Origin: Cystobasidiopsis lactophilus
Taxonomy: Eukaryota > Basidiomycota > Agaricostilbomycetes > Agaricostilbales > Chionosphaeraceae
Assembly: GCA_001599975.1 (NCBI GenBank)
Contig: BCIO01000002.1
Coordinates: 2,057,883-2,121,882, forward strand
Length of the DNA stretch: 64,000 nt
Reading direction: 5' to 3'
Under the pieces are notes generated by a model. That model had not been told where the DNA came from, did no database searches, and saw only the letters and a program-made list of their open reading frames with translations. Below, piece by piece: positions 12,434 through 22,011 of the stretch (the first letter of the stretch is position 1; the number at the start of each line of letters is the position of its first letter). A program made the position numbers and the translations under genes.

Positions 12434-12920
12434 TTATTTCAACTTGGTGTCCTCTGACAGCCTGAACCGCCTTGCTGCCTGAAGCTGGAGTGGAGAGTAG
12501 ACCGTCTGTTGCAAAGGGAGTTCCAACCCAGACTCCGTCCTGATGACCGTGCCGATGGACATGAAGAAGCTTTTCGCGAAAGTGGTGAGCCGGGGTGTGG
12601 AGGAGATTCAAAGGGAGCGCTTACGCAAAAGTAGCTCCGGACGCCAGCATGTATTGAGAAAGAGAGCCGAAGAAGCCTTTAGGTCCAGCCCCGTTCCTCA
12701 AGATGGCCGCCGATCCAAAGATGAAGCCAATGCTGAGATCTGCATTTTGAGCGTTCGGTTCGCCCCTCTTTAGGCCTGCAAGCTCACGTCAAACCAACCA
12801 TGCCGCCTGTTCAAGATTCTACATCAACGCCGAACGAGAAACAGCAGGCTGCAAAGCGGAATTACCCATCGCAAAACCCATTTTCACTGGCCGCAGGAAT
12901 TCTTGGTGAGCTTGAGGCAT
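12434..12920 (-). CDS. MGR2: Mitochondrial MGR2/ROMO1 family protein
   Basis: Four tiny exons, 12866-12920, 12788-12806 (19 nt), 12625-12732 and 12434-12569, give 105 aa. No single frame shows the protein; splicing yields VKMGFAMGGMVG, then LTIGFIFGSAAI, a GAGPKGF loop, then QYMLASGATFAFFMSIGTVIR. That is the two-helix hairpin typical of Mgr2/Romo1, with glycine-rich transmembrane segments. The family sits in the mitochondrial inner membrane as the lateral gatekeeper of the TIM23 translocase, so it would work with TIM21, encoded at 27.2-28.4 kb in this same window. The C-terminal 30 residues after VIRTES are not conserved in the family as I know it. All three introns are 55-59 nt. Confidence 0.9.
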
Positions 12921-13499
12921 GGGAGCCAAGGCAGCAAGAAAGCCTACGTTTTTGGAAGATGGTAGGTTCCTGTGGTTGCGCCCCTGGGTGCTGAGGGGGT
13001 CGAACGGCCGCCATATTCGTTGTGCTATTGGCTCGAGCGGAGCAAGCGGAGGAGCCGGCGAATCGCTTTGGCTGGTCCGCTCATCAGAGGCGGTGGTTCA
13101 CTAGTCAAGACGTGGATCCGTGTATGCTCGTTCTCGGCGGTCGCCAGCTCTCAAGTGGGCAAATGTGGCAGCCGTCCACGCTCCCCGTCGAGATCACGCC
13201 GACTTTGCCTTACGCCACAAACACCAAGGATCAAGCGCCCTCGAAGAGACGAAAGCTTTGGCCTCATTGCATCATCGCTTGCCGACCCGGCCAGTGTTGC
13301 CTGGCCTTCACCATTCCCGTTTTACGACTAGGCTCTCAAGCCAAAAGCATATGCGACGCCCTGCCAGGCGGTGGGGGTTGGAAGACGGGTTGATATATTT
13401 GCGCAGAGCTGTCGGCTTTGGCGTGCAGGAGGGAAGAGCGTGGGAAAAAAATGGAGTTGTACAAGGGGCGTTTTTGGATTGCTGAGCCTCGAAGGTGCT
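12921..13499. other. Intergenic gap between MGR2 start and SME1 stop
   Basis: 579 bp. It holds the MGR2 5' region and the SME1 3' end. Frames up to about 120 codons cross it on the plus strand but have no splice support and no recognisable motif. There is a short A run near 13445. I see no gene here. Confidence 0.5.
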
Positions 13500-14001
13500 T
13501 CAAGATGATGCTGCCGCCGCGCACATCCCGGTGATGTTCTCTCCCTTCAAAAGTAATCGCCCTGGTGGCGCGTGTGAGTATGTTAGGCCCAACAGGCAAG
13601 CAAAGAGGAACGCTGCGCAGACGCACCTAGCGGTTTCCGCTTTTGCTCCGTCGCCGGCTTCCTGTCTGTTGCCGCCTTTGGCAGCCACACCTCCTCCGCG
13701 TCATCTAGCACCACATTCATGAATTCGTCAAAGCCCTGCACGAGCCTCGGTGGTGAGTCGCCCGTCCACCTGAAACTGCGCCCGCAGAGGGGACGCCAGA
13801 AATCTGAACGCACAACAATCTTTCCCTCGAGCCTGAAGTCCAGGTTGTCGTACAGCCAGATGCTGGTCCGCTGCTGGCTCTGCAGGAACTTGAAAATGAC
13901 GTTCTGCGAGGCAAAGCGTGAGCCTTCAAAAGTTTGCAGAGAGCGGAATTTGAAGCGCTCACGATGGGTTGCACCATCGTCTTCCTGGGGCCTCCACTCA
14001 T
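13500..14001 (-). CDS. SME1: Small nuclear ribonucleoprotein Sm E
   Basis: Four exons, 13963-14001, 13814-13903, 13627-13735 and 13500-13561, give 99 aa. Splicing produces KTMVQPINVIFKFLQ, then RTSIWLYDNLDFRLEGKI (Sm1 motif), GFDEFMNVVLDDAEEV (Sm E signature) and LGRLLLKGENITGM (Sm2 motif). Sm E is one of the seven proteins forming the ring on the U-rich Sm site of spliceosomal snRNAs. A basic insert after DDAEEVW (ATDRKPATEQKRK) is modestly longer than in yeast or human. The intron positions cleanly separate the Sm1 and Sm2 motifs. Confidence 0.95.
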
Positions 14002-14321
14002 GGCGGGCAGTTCTACGAGAGAAGGTGACGGCCTCGATGTGACACAGGCTCAGATGCTGGTGCCCAGGCAAGGGCGCCTGCCCGGCACAGGCGAGCTCTT
14101 CCCTCAAGTGGCACAGCGCCTTGTGGTAGCGGTGGCAAATTGTCGACTCCGCGTTCTGCAGTCTCCTGCGCCCCGCAATACAGACTAAGGAGCATGGCTA
14201 TCATGATAATAATTCCCGCCAAAGAGTTCAAGGTTTCGCTTTCGCCTCTCGACAGGTGATGGCGTGGGCCCCTTGTCCCTAAGACCCTCTCCGCCTCTTC
14301 CTCAAGCACGCATTCGATTCT
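14002..14321. other. Intergenic gap between SME1 start and first SDR stop
   Basis: 320 bp. A minus-strand frame continues upstream of the SME1 Met but lacks a better start and has no conserved content. No other feature is evident. Confidence 0.45.
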
Positions 14322-15319
14322 TTAAGGCGTGTTCAAGAGCCAGCCTCCATCGGGACTCAGGGTCTGGCCGGTCACGTATGCGTTGGTGGCGAAAAAGACC
14401 GCCAGAGCGCCAATCTCGTGCGCTTGGCCCAGCTGCACGATCATCGTCATTTGTCAGTCGGCGTAGCTATTAAAGAGCAAGATCGAGAGGTTGAACTCAC
14501 TCTGCCCAAGGGGATCTTCGTGAGCACATCCCCCCACAAAGCCGGATCCAGCTCCGCGTTCTCTTTCCCCTCCAGCTCCGTCATTTCACTGGCATACCAG
14601 CCCGGTGTGATAATGTTGCTGCGAATCTGGATCTCTGGCGCCTTGAACACAGTCGCCATCAGCTGGGCTTGCTGGATGACGGCCGTTTTGGAGACAGTGT
14701 ACGCCCAATAGCCCTCGTTCGTGCTTCTTGACACGCCATCTACAGATGCGATGGAGATGATAGACGAAGAGAAGGGCCCGAACTTGGCGTTGCCTTTGGC
14801 CAAGAGTGGCAAAGCCAAAGCGGCCGTGTCGTAGTAGGCAAAAACGTTATTGTTGAAGACATGGTGGAAGTCTTGCCTTGTGCCCTCGAGCAGTGCTTCA
14901 CTGAAGGCCTCTATTCCCTTTGAAATGCTGGTCTCGTCAATCTTGAGTCCAATGACGCCCGCGTTGCACACCAAACAATTCAGAAAGCCTTCTTCCTTCT
15001 CGATGGTCTTGAGAGCCTGGGCGAGCGACTCGCGCGACAGGTGATCGAGAACGATGGGGACCAGACTTCCCTCCACACGAGAGTTGTGGGCTTCAGCCGT
15101 CTGTTCCAGCTTTTCTTTCCGTCGGCCACCAATGTAGACTCGACATCCTTGGGCTGCCAGCGTGCTTGCGATCATTGCGCCGATCCCAGAGCCCCCTCCA
15201 GTCACTTTGATTGCATGACTGTGTTCAGTGTGTGGTTTTGGAGGGCATTTCAAGAGGTGCTCACCCAGAGCAACCTTGCCTTTAAGGCTGAAGATTTGAG
15301 GGCCGCAAGGATGTGCCAT
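14322..15319 (-). CDS. Short-chain dehydrogenase/reductase, SDR cluster gene 1
   Basis: Three exons, 15265-15319, 14501-15204 and 14322-14432, give 289 aa. It is a classical SDR: cofactor motif VTGGGSGIGA directly after the first splice junction, an NAGV motif, an active-site Ser in SSIISIASVDG, and catalytic YTVSK (Tyr-x3-Lys). It ends with PDGGWLLNTP. An Arg-rich GGRRKEKL after beta-2 favours NADP(H). The N-terminal [12 protein letters not shown] closely matches [10 protein letters not shown] of its neighbour at 15569-16720, and both have introns near the 5' end, which indicates tandem duplication. Substrate unknown; related fungal SDRs act on sugars, polyols or secondary-metabolite ketones. 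Confidence 0.9.
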
Positions 15320-15568
15320 TTGTGTTTGTGTTCGGGCCTAGCGTCCTTGCTCAATGGTCTGAGTAGACTCGCGTCGACGCAGCTCTAAGAACCAAGGCGG
15401 GAAAGAAGACAGATTATGCTGCGGCGATTCCAGCGCGGCAGAGCGCTTTGTTCTCCAGGAGGCTCCCATGGTAATCGATACAAAGTAGCATCAAAGGGTC
15501 TGATTTGCAATCGTGGACAAAGGGCAACAAAGTTAGCGCCACCGTCCTGAGCGGCGGCAATCGCGAAC

Positions 15569-16720
15569 CTATGGTGTTACCAGAAGGAGACCACCGTCAA
15601 GGGCCACCGTTTGATTAAACATGTAGTTGTTGACGGCCATCAAAATGGCCAAGCTGCCCACTTCTTCTGCCCTCCCCGTCTGATCGAACAGGTCAGTGGG
15701 TGGAAGAGTGTCCAGAGGCCATCACGTACGCGTTTGGCCGGCACGCCATCAAGGCCAGCATCACCAGTAAAATCTTCGGTCTTCATCTCTGGAGACAATG
15801 TAAGGAGATTCGTCTGTGCTGTTTGCGTGCGAGTGGCAAACCTGATTGGCCAGTCTCATCTGACACCTGCAGAACACGCTTCAGTGCTTAGCTTGGCGCA
15901 GAAAGGAGCTCTTCTCACCCCTCCTGTGGTCATTTCACTAGCGAACCACCCTGGAGCTATGCAGTTGACCCGAATGGCGATCGACGAAGCTGAGAATGTT
16001 GTCGATAGAAGCCTGGACAAATGATTGGTGGCGCCTTTGCTGGCTGTATATGGCCAGAAGCCTGTGCGCAGGATCAGTAGGGAGTAACTAAGCGCGCATA
16101 GAGATGAACTAAACTCACCTCCAAAGGTGGACTGAGCGATGCCATCCGTGGACCCAGTGACGATAACGCTCGACGTGGAAGGCCCAAACTTGGCGTTGCT
16201 CTTGTTCAGCAAAGGGATGGCACTGGCAGCCAGGTAGAAGTGAGCGACCACGTTGGCGTTGTACACGTCAAGCCAGTTTTCTCGAGGGAGCTGTAGCAGC
16301 GCCTGGCTGTACGGCTCCGGGCCTTTCGCCAATGCGGTCTCGTCTGCCTGCGAGGACATCACACCCGCATTGCTGACCAAAAGCGACAAGAAGCCGGAAT
16401 TTGCTTCTATCTCTGCAAGAGCCGCGTTGACTGATTTCTGATCCAAGTGGTCGCAAACGATGGGGATGAGCTTGCCGCCGGCGGCCTCAACCAACTTTTC
16501 GTTTGCTTTAACCGCATTTTGGAGTTTCTCGCTAGTAAAATGGTCAAGCGGGACCAAGTCGTCGTAGTGAGAAGTCTTACAGACGGCGGCCAGCAATGTA
16601 GACAGTACACCCTTGGGCCGCAAGCGACCGGGCGATCATGAGACCAATTCCAGTGCCTCCCCCAGTGCACAGGGCAACTTTGCCCTTCAACGAAAAGTAT
16701 TCTGGTCCAGCCGCAGCCAT
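15569..16720 (-). CDS. Short-chain dehydrogenase/reductase, SDR cluster gene 2
   Basis: Six exons, 16581-16720, 16119-16531, 15919-16061, 15842-15866 (25 nt), 15730-15788 and 15569-15679, give 296 aa. Motifs: [15 protein letters not shown], active-site Ser in VIVTGSTDG and catalytic YTASK. It ends with [11 protein letters not shown]. It is a tandem paralogue of the preceding SDR: the N-terminal SLKGKVAL and the ALLQ/ALLEGTRxxF region align, but this copy has three more introns. Upstream in-frame Met codons exist, but the one at 16720 aligns with the family start. It is divergent from the third SDR, with 454 bp between start codons. Substrate unknown. Confidence 0.9.
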
Positions 16721-17174
16721 CTTGAGAGCAGAAGGTCGATAGAGATCAAGGAACGATAAAGGCAGGGCAATCTGCGAAGCGACGCGGGAAGCGCTTCGAT
16801 TCGTATGTAGGCGCGAGTGTACGGTAGCATTAAGGGACGAAGCAGGGTCGCGATATCCATCAATGGCAAAGACTGTCAAAGACGATCCAGGTTAAGGCAG
16901 ACTGAGAAGCGCAAACGCCACAGAGGGGGCAGGTGGCGAAAATCCGCGTTGCCTGCGAACTTCCACGACACGGCGGAGCATCTGTTCAGGAATCAAGCCA
17001 TTAACGAGCACTGCTGTCGTGTCGAGATTGCATGCCGTTAGCTGCTGGGGCAGCAATGTGGGTATTCAGAGCGCGAGGATCATCGACGGACCGGGAAACG
17101 CGGGAAAACCCCCTGAAAATGTGGAGTGCTCTGGGAGCCTGTTGGTTCTTTGCGGCCATCAACTCCTCTCAGCA
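16721..17174. promoter_or_regulatory. Divergent promoter region between SDR gene 2 and SDR gene 3
   Basis: 454 bp between opposite start codons. It is the likely shared regulatory region of the SDR cluster. I could not identify a specific binding site or TATA box with confidence. Confidence 0.4.
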
Positions 17175-18273
17175 ATGCCTGCCAAGAAAGTGATCGTCGT
17201 CAGCGGTTCAAATCGTGGGATTGCAGCCGCCTTGGTCGCCAGAATCGCAGCCCACTTCCCCGGACCCTATGTCCTTTATTGCGCCTCGAGATCTGGCGAC
17301 CCTGTCCGTGGAGTATCTGCACAAGAGGGGTCTGAGGTGGTCTCCTGCAAGCTCGACGTGACAAAAGCCGAAAGCATTAGCGCACTCGTGTCCAACCTTC
17401 AAGCCAAACACGGCGCGGTGTATGGCCTTGTCAACAACGCTGGAGTGGCGCTGGACGTAGATGGATACACCTCAGAGCTTTCGGAAGCGACTTTCGATGT
17501 CAACTACCGAGGAGTCCTCAGTGCGTTGGCTCATCGCGGAACCGAAGGCTTGTCATTCATCAGCTCCTTGCAGATATGTGCACGGCCTTTCTGCCTATTC
17601 TACAAGATGGTGGTCATATTGTCAATGTCACAAGCGCTCGCATTCAGCTCTGGCAGCCCACTACGGAGCTCGAGGCTCAGCTGTTCAAACCCACGTTGAC
17701 CGTAGAAGAGCTGTCCGCCGAGCTTTTGGCTTACGAGGTGTGCAGTTGGCAGACTAAAAGTTAACTACAGCAACGACTGAAATGCCTTCTGTCTTCAGAA
17801 AAGTGTGCCCGGCACGCCACCCGCAGGCTGGCTTTCGCCTGCAGAGACCAGCGGTCCACTCTACACGGCATCCCGGGTCGGTGTCGCCATCTTGACTAAG
17901 ATCTTGGCCCGTCAGAATCCCCATCTAGTCATTTGTTGCGCCTGTCCAGGTACGTCGCGTGCTCCCAAGTACCCTCTTCGTCCGCACAGTCCTCAACACC
18001 AGCCTTTTCGCAGGGGCTTGCGACACTGAAATGAGCACCCTGAAAGCGAAGTTCGGCGACAGAGTGAAGGCTCCAGACGACGGGGCTCGCATTCTCTACA
18101 AGCTCCTGCTGGCGGAAAGTGCCGTGTCGGGCGAGTTCATTGCCAACGATTCCGTGTTCGACCGCGGCGATGGCAAAGGTGAGTTTTTGCTCTTCCGTTT
18201 TCATGCTTAAGCCATCTCTTGCTTAGGCCAATCTGCAGTGTTACATTGGTTGAGGATGGGGCTGCCACTTTAA
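17175..18273 (+). CDS. Carbonyl-reductase-like SDR (CBR1 type) with altered cofactor and catalytic motifs
   Basis: Five exons, 17175-17520, 17574-17737, 17799-17949, 18014-18178 and 18227-18273, give 290 aa. The layout is that of CBR1: N-terminal VIVVSGSNRGIAAALV, then LDVTKAESI, a YGLVNNAGVA motif, DVNYRGVL, VNVTSARIQ, GPLYTASRVGVAIL and CACPGACDTEM. Two key positions deviate. The cofactor motif ends in Gly-Ile-Ala instead of Gly-Ile-Gly. The catalytic Tyr-x3-Lys reads Tyr-Thr-Ala-Ser-Arg, where CBR1 has Lys. The Ser is retained. The enzyme may be impaired, or may use Arg in place of Lys. It is only distantly related to the two adjacent SDRs. Confidence 0.85.
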
Positions 18274-18792
18274 AGCGTTCTCTGGATCGTTCCAATCTCG
18301 CCATTATCCCATTTGCATCTCGCTTCTCCTCGCTTCAACGTGATCAATCGATCAACAAAGTGTGCCCTTGCCCATCGGGCGGATTGCAAAACGACTCCGA
18401 AATGCAAGGGCTTCAGAAAGGGCACGCGATAAATATTTGAACAGCGGTCTCACAAATGGCCCTGTAATACTTAGAATTGTTCCAGAGAATCCCAAAGCCA
18501 TGCATGCTGGAGCAGGCGCCCGGCCATCAGTACATCAGTGTGGCGGCTCGAGACGCGATTTGGCAGCTTTTGGAGGAGTACGTCCAGCGTTCAGACAATT
18601 AATGCCTCTTCAATGCCCCCTTGTGACCGTGACATGCCTCCTGAGTTGTATTGCTAATGAAGGCGGCGGCGACAGCGTTCTTCCCTCGCTTGAATCTGAA
18701 TTTCTGTCATGGCGCGCCTTCTCTCCGGTTTGGAGTCGGTCTCGGAAAGGTTCTTGTCCCAAGCCAACCATTGGCACCAAGGCTTCTAGAGA
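18274..18792. other. Intergenic gap upstream of D1
   Basis: 519 bp. A weak alternative 5' exon for D1 starts at an ATG at 18504 (reading MLEQAPGHQY), with a GTACGT donor at about 18578, but I could not join it in phase to the rest of D1. Otherwise no feature is seen. Confidence 0.4.
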
Positions 18793-19976
18793 ATGCACAG
18801 GGTGGTGGCAGCCTCGCCGAGCTCTACTAGTGAAGAAGGCAAGCCATGTCCTTGGGAGGTCCGGTGCAAACGCTGCGTCTGACAGCTTGATCAGAAAAGG
18901 GCAACAAGATTGATAGCTTGCTGCTTTCTCCCTTTGCCCTCGACACCATCGACCGTCTCTTACAAGACAAGGACCTCGCCGTGCAAAAATGGGTCCTGGG
19001 CACACCCGAAGTCATGCAGGCGCTTCACCTGATTTACTTCAAGGCCGTGCGCTCCTTTTTCCTCTTCCTCAAAGGCAATCTAACAGATGGCCATAGATCC
19101 GCAAGTGTAACAAGACGTTGGCCTCGACCTGCGCCGGCGCGCACGCTTCACACCGACTTTTGAAACGCCTTCAACTCCCGGATCGTTGCAAACTCGACGA
19201 CCTCGTCTACATCAGCGAAGAGAATTCTGTGAAGGTCGCGCATCTAACCCGTCAACGCCGCCAAGATGCTGGTCTGATCTCGAAGCACTCATGCGGAGTC
19301 GATGGCTGCTCCACCCGTATCGTGCTGGCTTGGCTCGACGAAGTGCCGTGCGTCTTTTGGCTTTTAACTGATACACAAGCTAAACTTGAAGATAGAGAAA
19401 TGGTTATTGGTCAATCAGCCCAAACTGCGGTTGGTCAATTTCCTCACGGGAGCTGCCTCGAGGCTCATCAACTTAGCAACAGTCAATCGTGTCGCCCATC
19501 TGCGGCTTTGCAAGAAATCACGTAGACGTCGGCCGCAGGTTGCGTCCGCCGCCCCAATTGGCCTTGAGCAAAGTCTCGCATCCACTCCAGCATCGCCAAT
19601 ACCCCGCCATCGCCGACCCAGCGTGCGTAGTTTCTTTCTTTTGAATTCAAGTCTCCTTCTAACATGGTTTCCGTTCGACAGGACCAGCTTTCTCGAAGCC
19701 GAATTCCCGCCGTTGCCAACTTACTCTCCAAGCGACTCGGAAAACGTCTACACCAACTTGGTGCAAGAGTACAGGCACTTTGCCGAGAAGAATCATCGCG
19801 CCGGCCGAGCGTTCAAGTCCTTCTTCCAGGATCTTGGCCTGTCTCAAGCCGATTTCAGAAACATCAGTGAACAGCAGTGGAACGGTGTGCTCACCTCGCT
19901 GTCCAAGCTGGTTCCAATGTCTAGATTCGACATTGACTCTCTTGTTTCGTTTCACCGCGATGCGTGCTCTTCGTAA
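18793..19976 (+). CDS. Unknown Cys-finger protein D1 (tandem paralogue of D2)
   Basis: Not a family I recognise. Six exons, 18793-18858, 18909-19046, 19097-19347, 19396-19521, 19569-19622 and 19682-19976, give 309 aa. Residues about 69-152 carry a basic helix (SHRLLKRLQ), then Cys99, His132, Cys134 and Cys139, with spacing C-x34-C-x4-C identical to D2. Exon 3 (251 nt) has exactly the same length and phases as D2 exon 3. The C-terminus (residues about 225-309) has ENVYTNLVQEY, a SFFQDLGLSQADF helix pair and ISEQQWNGVLTSLSKLVP, a SAM-like helical module shared with D2. The first exons and exons 4-5 are the least certain parts. The finger and the phase-2 intron after it also match C1 and C2 at 43.6-47.2 kb. 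Confidence 0.65.
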
Positions 19977-20398
19977 AGGCTTGACCTTCAGGAGAAAGCC
20001 GGTGTGCGGTCTGACCGACTCTTCAAAGCTGCCCTCACGGGAGTTCTCTGGACTTCCCTCCCTCAAGCTTCAAGCTCTTGTAAACATGAAAAAAGAAAAA
20101 ACTGGTCTAATCCTTTGTCTCAATGCCCTGACACCAAAACTGGCCTCTGGCGGAACAGCAAGGCCGAAACTATCCTGCCACCCCCTTCTTAATTTATCGC
20201 TTCCTTTTTGAGTGCTGATGTTTGAAAGGGCTTGGATCTCACGTGTCACAACTCGCGTTATTTGGGAAGGACAGAAGAAGGGTCGAGTTCTCTTGCTATT
20301 CGACAGCCAATTTGACAGGTCGAAATGATCAAACTGCCTCGTATTGAAGACGCTCCATCCGCTGGTAAGAGCAACCTGGAGCGTTACTGGCATGCCTC
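19977..20398. other. Intergenic gap between D1 and D2
   Basis: 422 bp. It contains a plus-strand ATG at 20325 followed by a good donor, but the downstream frame does not fit the D family; the ATG at 20399 does. No other feature is seen. Confidence 0.4.
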
Positions 20399-21686
20399 AT
20401 GCTGGCCAGGACCACAGCCGCCAAGTACTCATATGCGGCGTTGTCGGATCTGGACAAGGAGCTGCAACAGAACTCCACGGCAGGTTCGTTCGGTTCGACT
20501 TTTCGCTCGCACAGTGTCTAGCTGCTGAGATATATGATGAGCAGCATGGAGCCCCGAAATTGTCGACTTTGTGCTCTCGAGCCGTGAGACGCTGCGAGGT
20601 CTGTATGAGACCTACTTCCTCCAAGTAAGGAGCCGCCCAATGAGCGCTTTGTGTGGCAAAGGTTTAACCCCTTAGACCAGATTCGACTTAAGATGCGGAC
20701 TTTGGCACAGACCTGTGTTGGTATCAGCGCATGTCACCGCGTTCTGAAACGTTTGCAGACAGGCAGCAGATGCAGCCTCTCCCCTCCAGACATCTTGCCC
20801 AGCGAAGAGAACCGTGGCGGCCGAGTGACTCGACGAGCCAGAGACATCGATCTCAAAAAGATCACACGGCATGCTTGCTCTCAGTCAGGCTGCCGAACCG
20901 TGCTGACGGTCCAGTGGGAAGACGGCGTCCCGTAGGTGATGTTCTTAACGGCTCCCTTGTCGACTAATAATACTGGTCAAACAGAACGTTGCTAGTCGAC
21001 AGCTCGCCGGCTTCAAAGACCATCATCCTCAAGTCCTGCTCAGTGCTGCAGAAACGCCAAGTACCTGCACATGATCTAGCCCGTTTTAATACGGCAATTC
21101 CCGCAGTCAGCAAATTGCTTGATCAGCAGGTCTCAACCGGAACACTTCCGTCTGTTATCAAGCAGCCCTTTCATCATTCCACATTTGAACCTTCTCCGGC
21201 CGTCCTCTACCCCGTCGGACCCCCTACGACTCCGAGCACTGCCAGAGGGTCACCCTTCTCTGAGTAGGCGTCCACTGCCTTGCTGGGTCTGAGCTCATTC
21301 TTAGGCTCCCAGGGACTCCCTCTTCAGCGTTTCGGAAGCGAGCGCCTTCCCAGAGCCCGACTTCCGCCCGTCACCCGGAGAAAACATTTTCAACAAGCTG
21401 GTGCAGGACTATCCCTTCTTTCAGGTGAGCTTTCGCCTGCAAGCACCAAGCTCTGCGATTCTCACCTTTTGATCACCAGGTGGGGCATCACCGTGTCGGT
21501 GACAAGATAAGGGACTTCTTTCACAACTTCGGTATGAGGGAGCAAGACCTCGCGCGCATCAACGAGCGGCAGTGGCAGACCATCTGTGGCAAGCTGGCCG
21601 AAAGGGTCCCTCTCTCTGGCCTCGACCTTCTGATGCTGGAGGAATTTTTTGCCGGCCAAGTTCAAAACCGAACGCAGGCTGCTTAG
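20399..21686 (+). CDS. Unknown Cys-finger protein D2 (tandem paralogue of D1)
   Basis: Six exons, 20399-20483, 20545-20624, 20681-20931, 20985-21263, 21313-21424 and 21480-21686, give 337 aa. Exon 3 codes a basic helix (CHRVLKRLQ) and the finger Cys86, His119, Cys121, Cys126 (C-x34-C-x4-C). It is followed by WEDGVP and, across a phase-2 intron, TLLVDSSPASKTIILKSC. This last piece is reminiscent of the 'LxIDxxFxxILxSC' strand-helix that follows MIZ/SP-RING fingers. A Ser/Pro/Thr-rich linker precedes the C-terminal module (ENIFNKLVQDYPFF, DFFHNFGMREQDL, INERQWQTICGKLAERVP) shared with D1. Function is unknown; a diverged SP-RING-like protein is one reading. Confidence 0.7.
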
Positions 21687-22011
21687 TGGCATCTCCCTTG
21701 CGAGTGCTTGTGCTCGAGTTGGAATTCAAGAGGAGAACCACCGATTGGCGTTGAATTGCTATCTCAATTTTAGGACGGTTGTCATATCCCATCGAAGCGC
21801 GTCCGTGTTTGTTGCGCACAGAAGCTTTACTTGAGAGCTACAAGCCGGCGAGACCACAGGCCCTCCAGCCGTGGGAAATTTTTGCCACCCATCGTCGGCG
21901 TTGCTCTTTGCCCACAGAGGGCCTGAACCAGCAGACGATCTTCTGATTCCCACTCAATCTTGCGCTGGCAAACATCGGACGGCGCGAGCTGCACCCCCCT
22001 AACTTTAGCCA
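21687..22011. other. Intergenic gap between D2 and the tRNA methyltransferase gene
   Basis: 325 bp holding the D2 3' end and the promoter of the next plus-strand gene. No conserved element is seen. Confidence 0.45.

Noticed and set aside
13022-13485. Overlapping 119-123 codon plus-strand frames between MGR2 and SME1
   Set aside because: Low-complexity Arg/Ser-rich translations with no motif or splice support.
18362-18913. 183-codon plus-strand frame upstream of D1
   Set aside because: No conserved content, and its 3' part overlaps the supported first exon of D1 in another frame.
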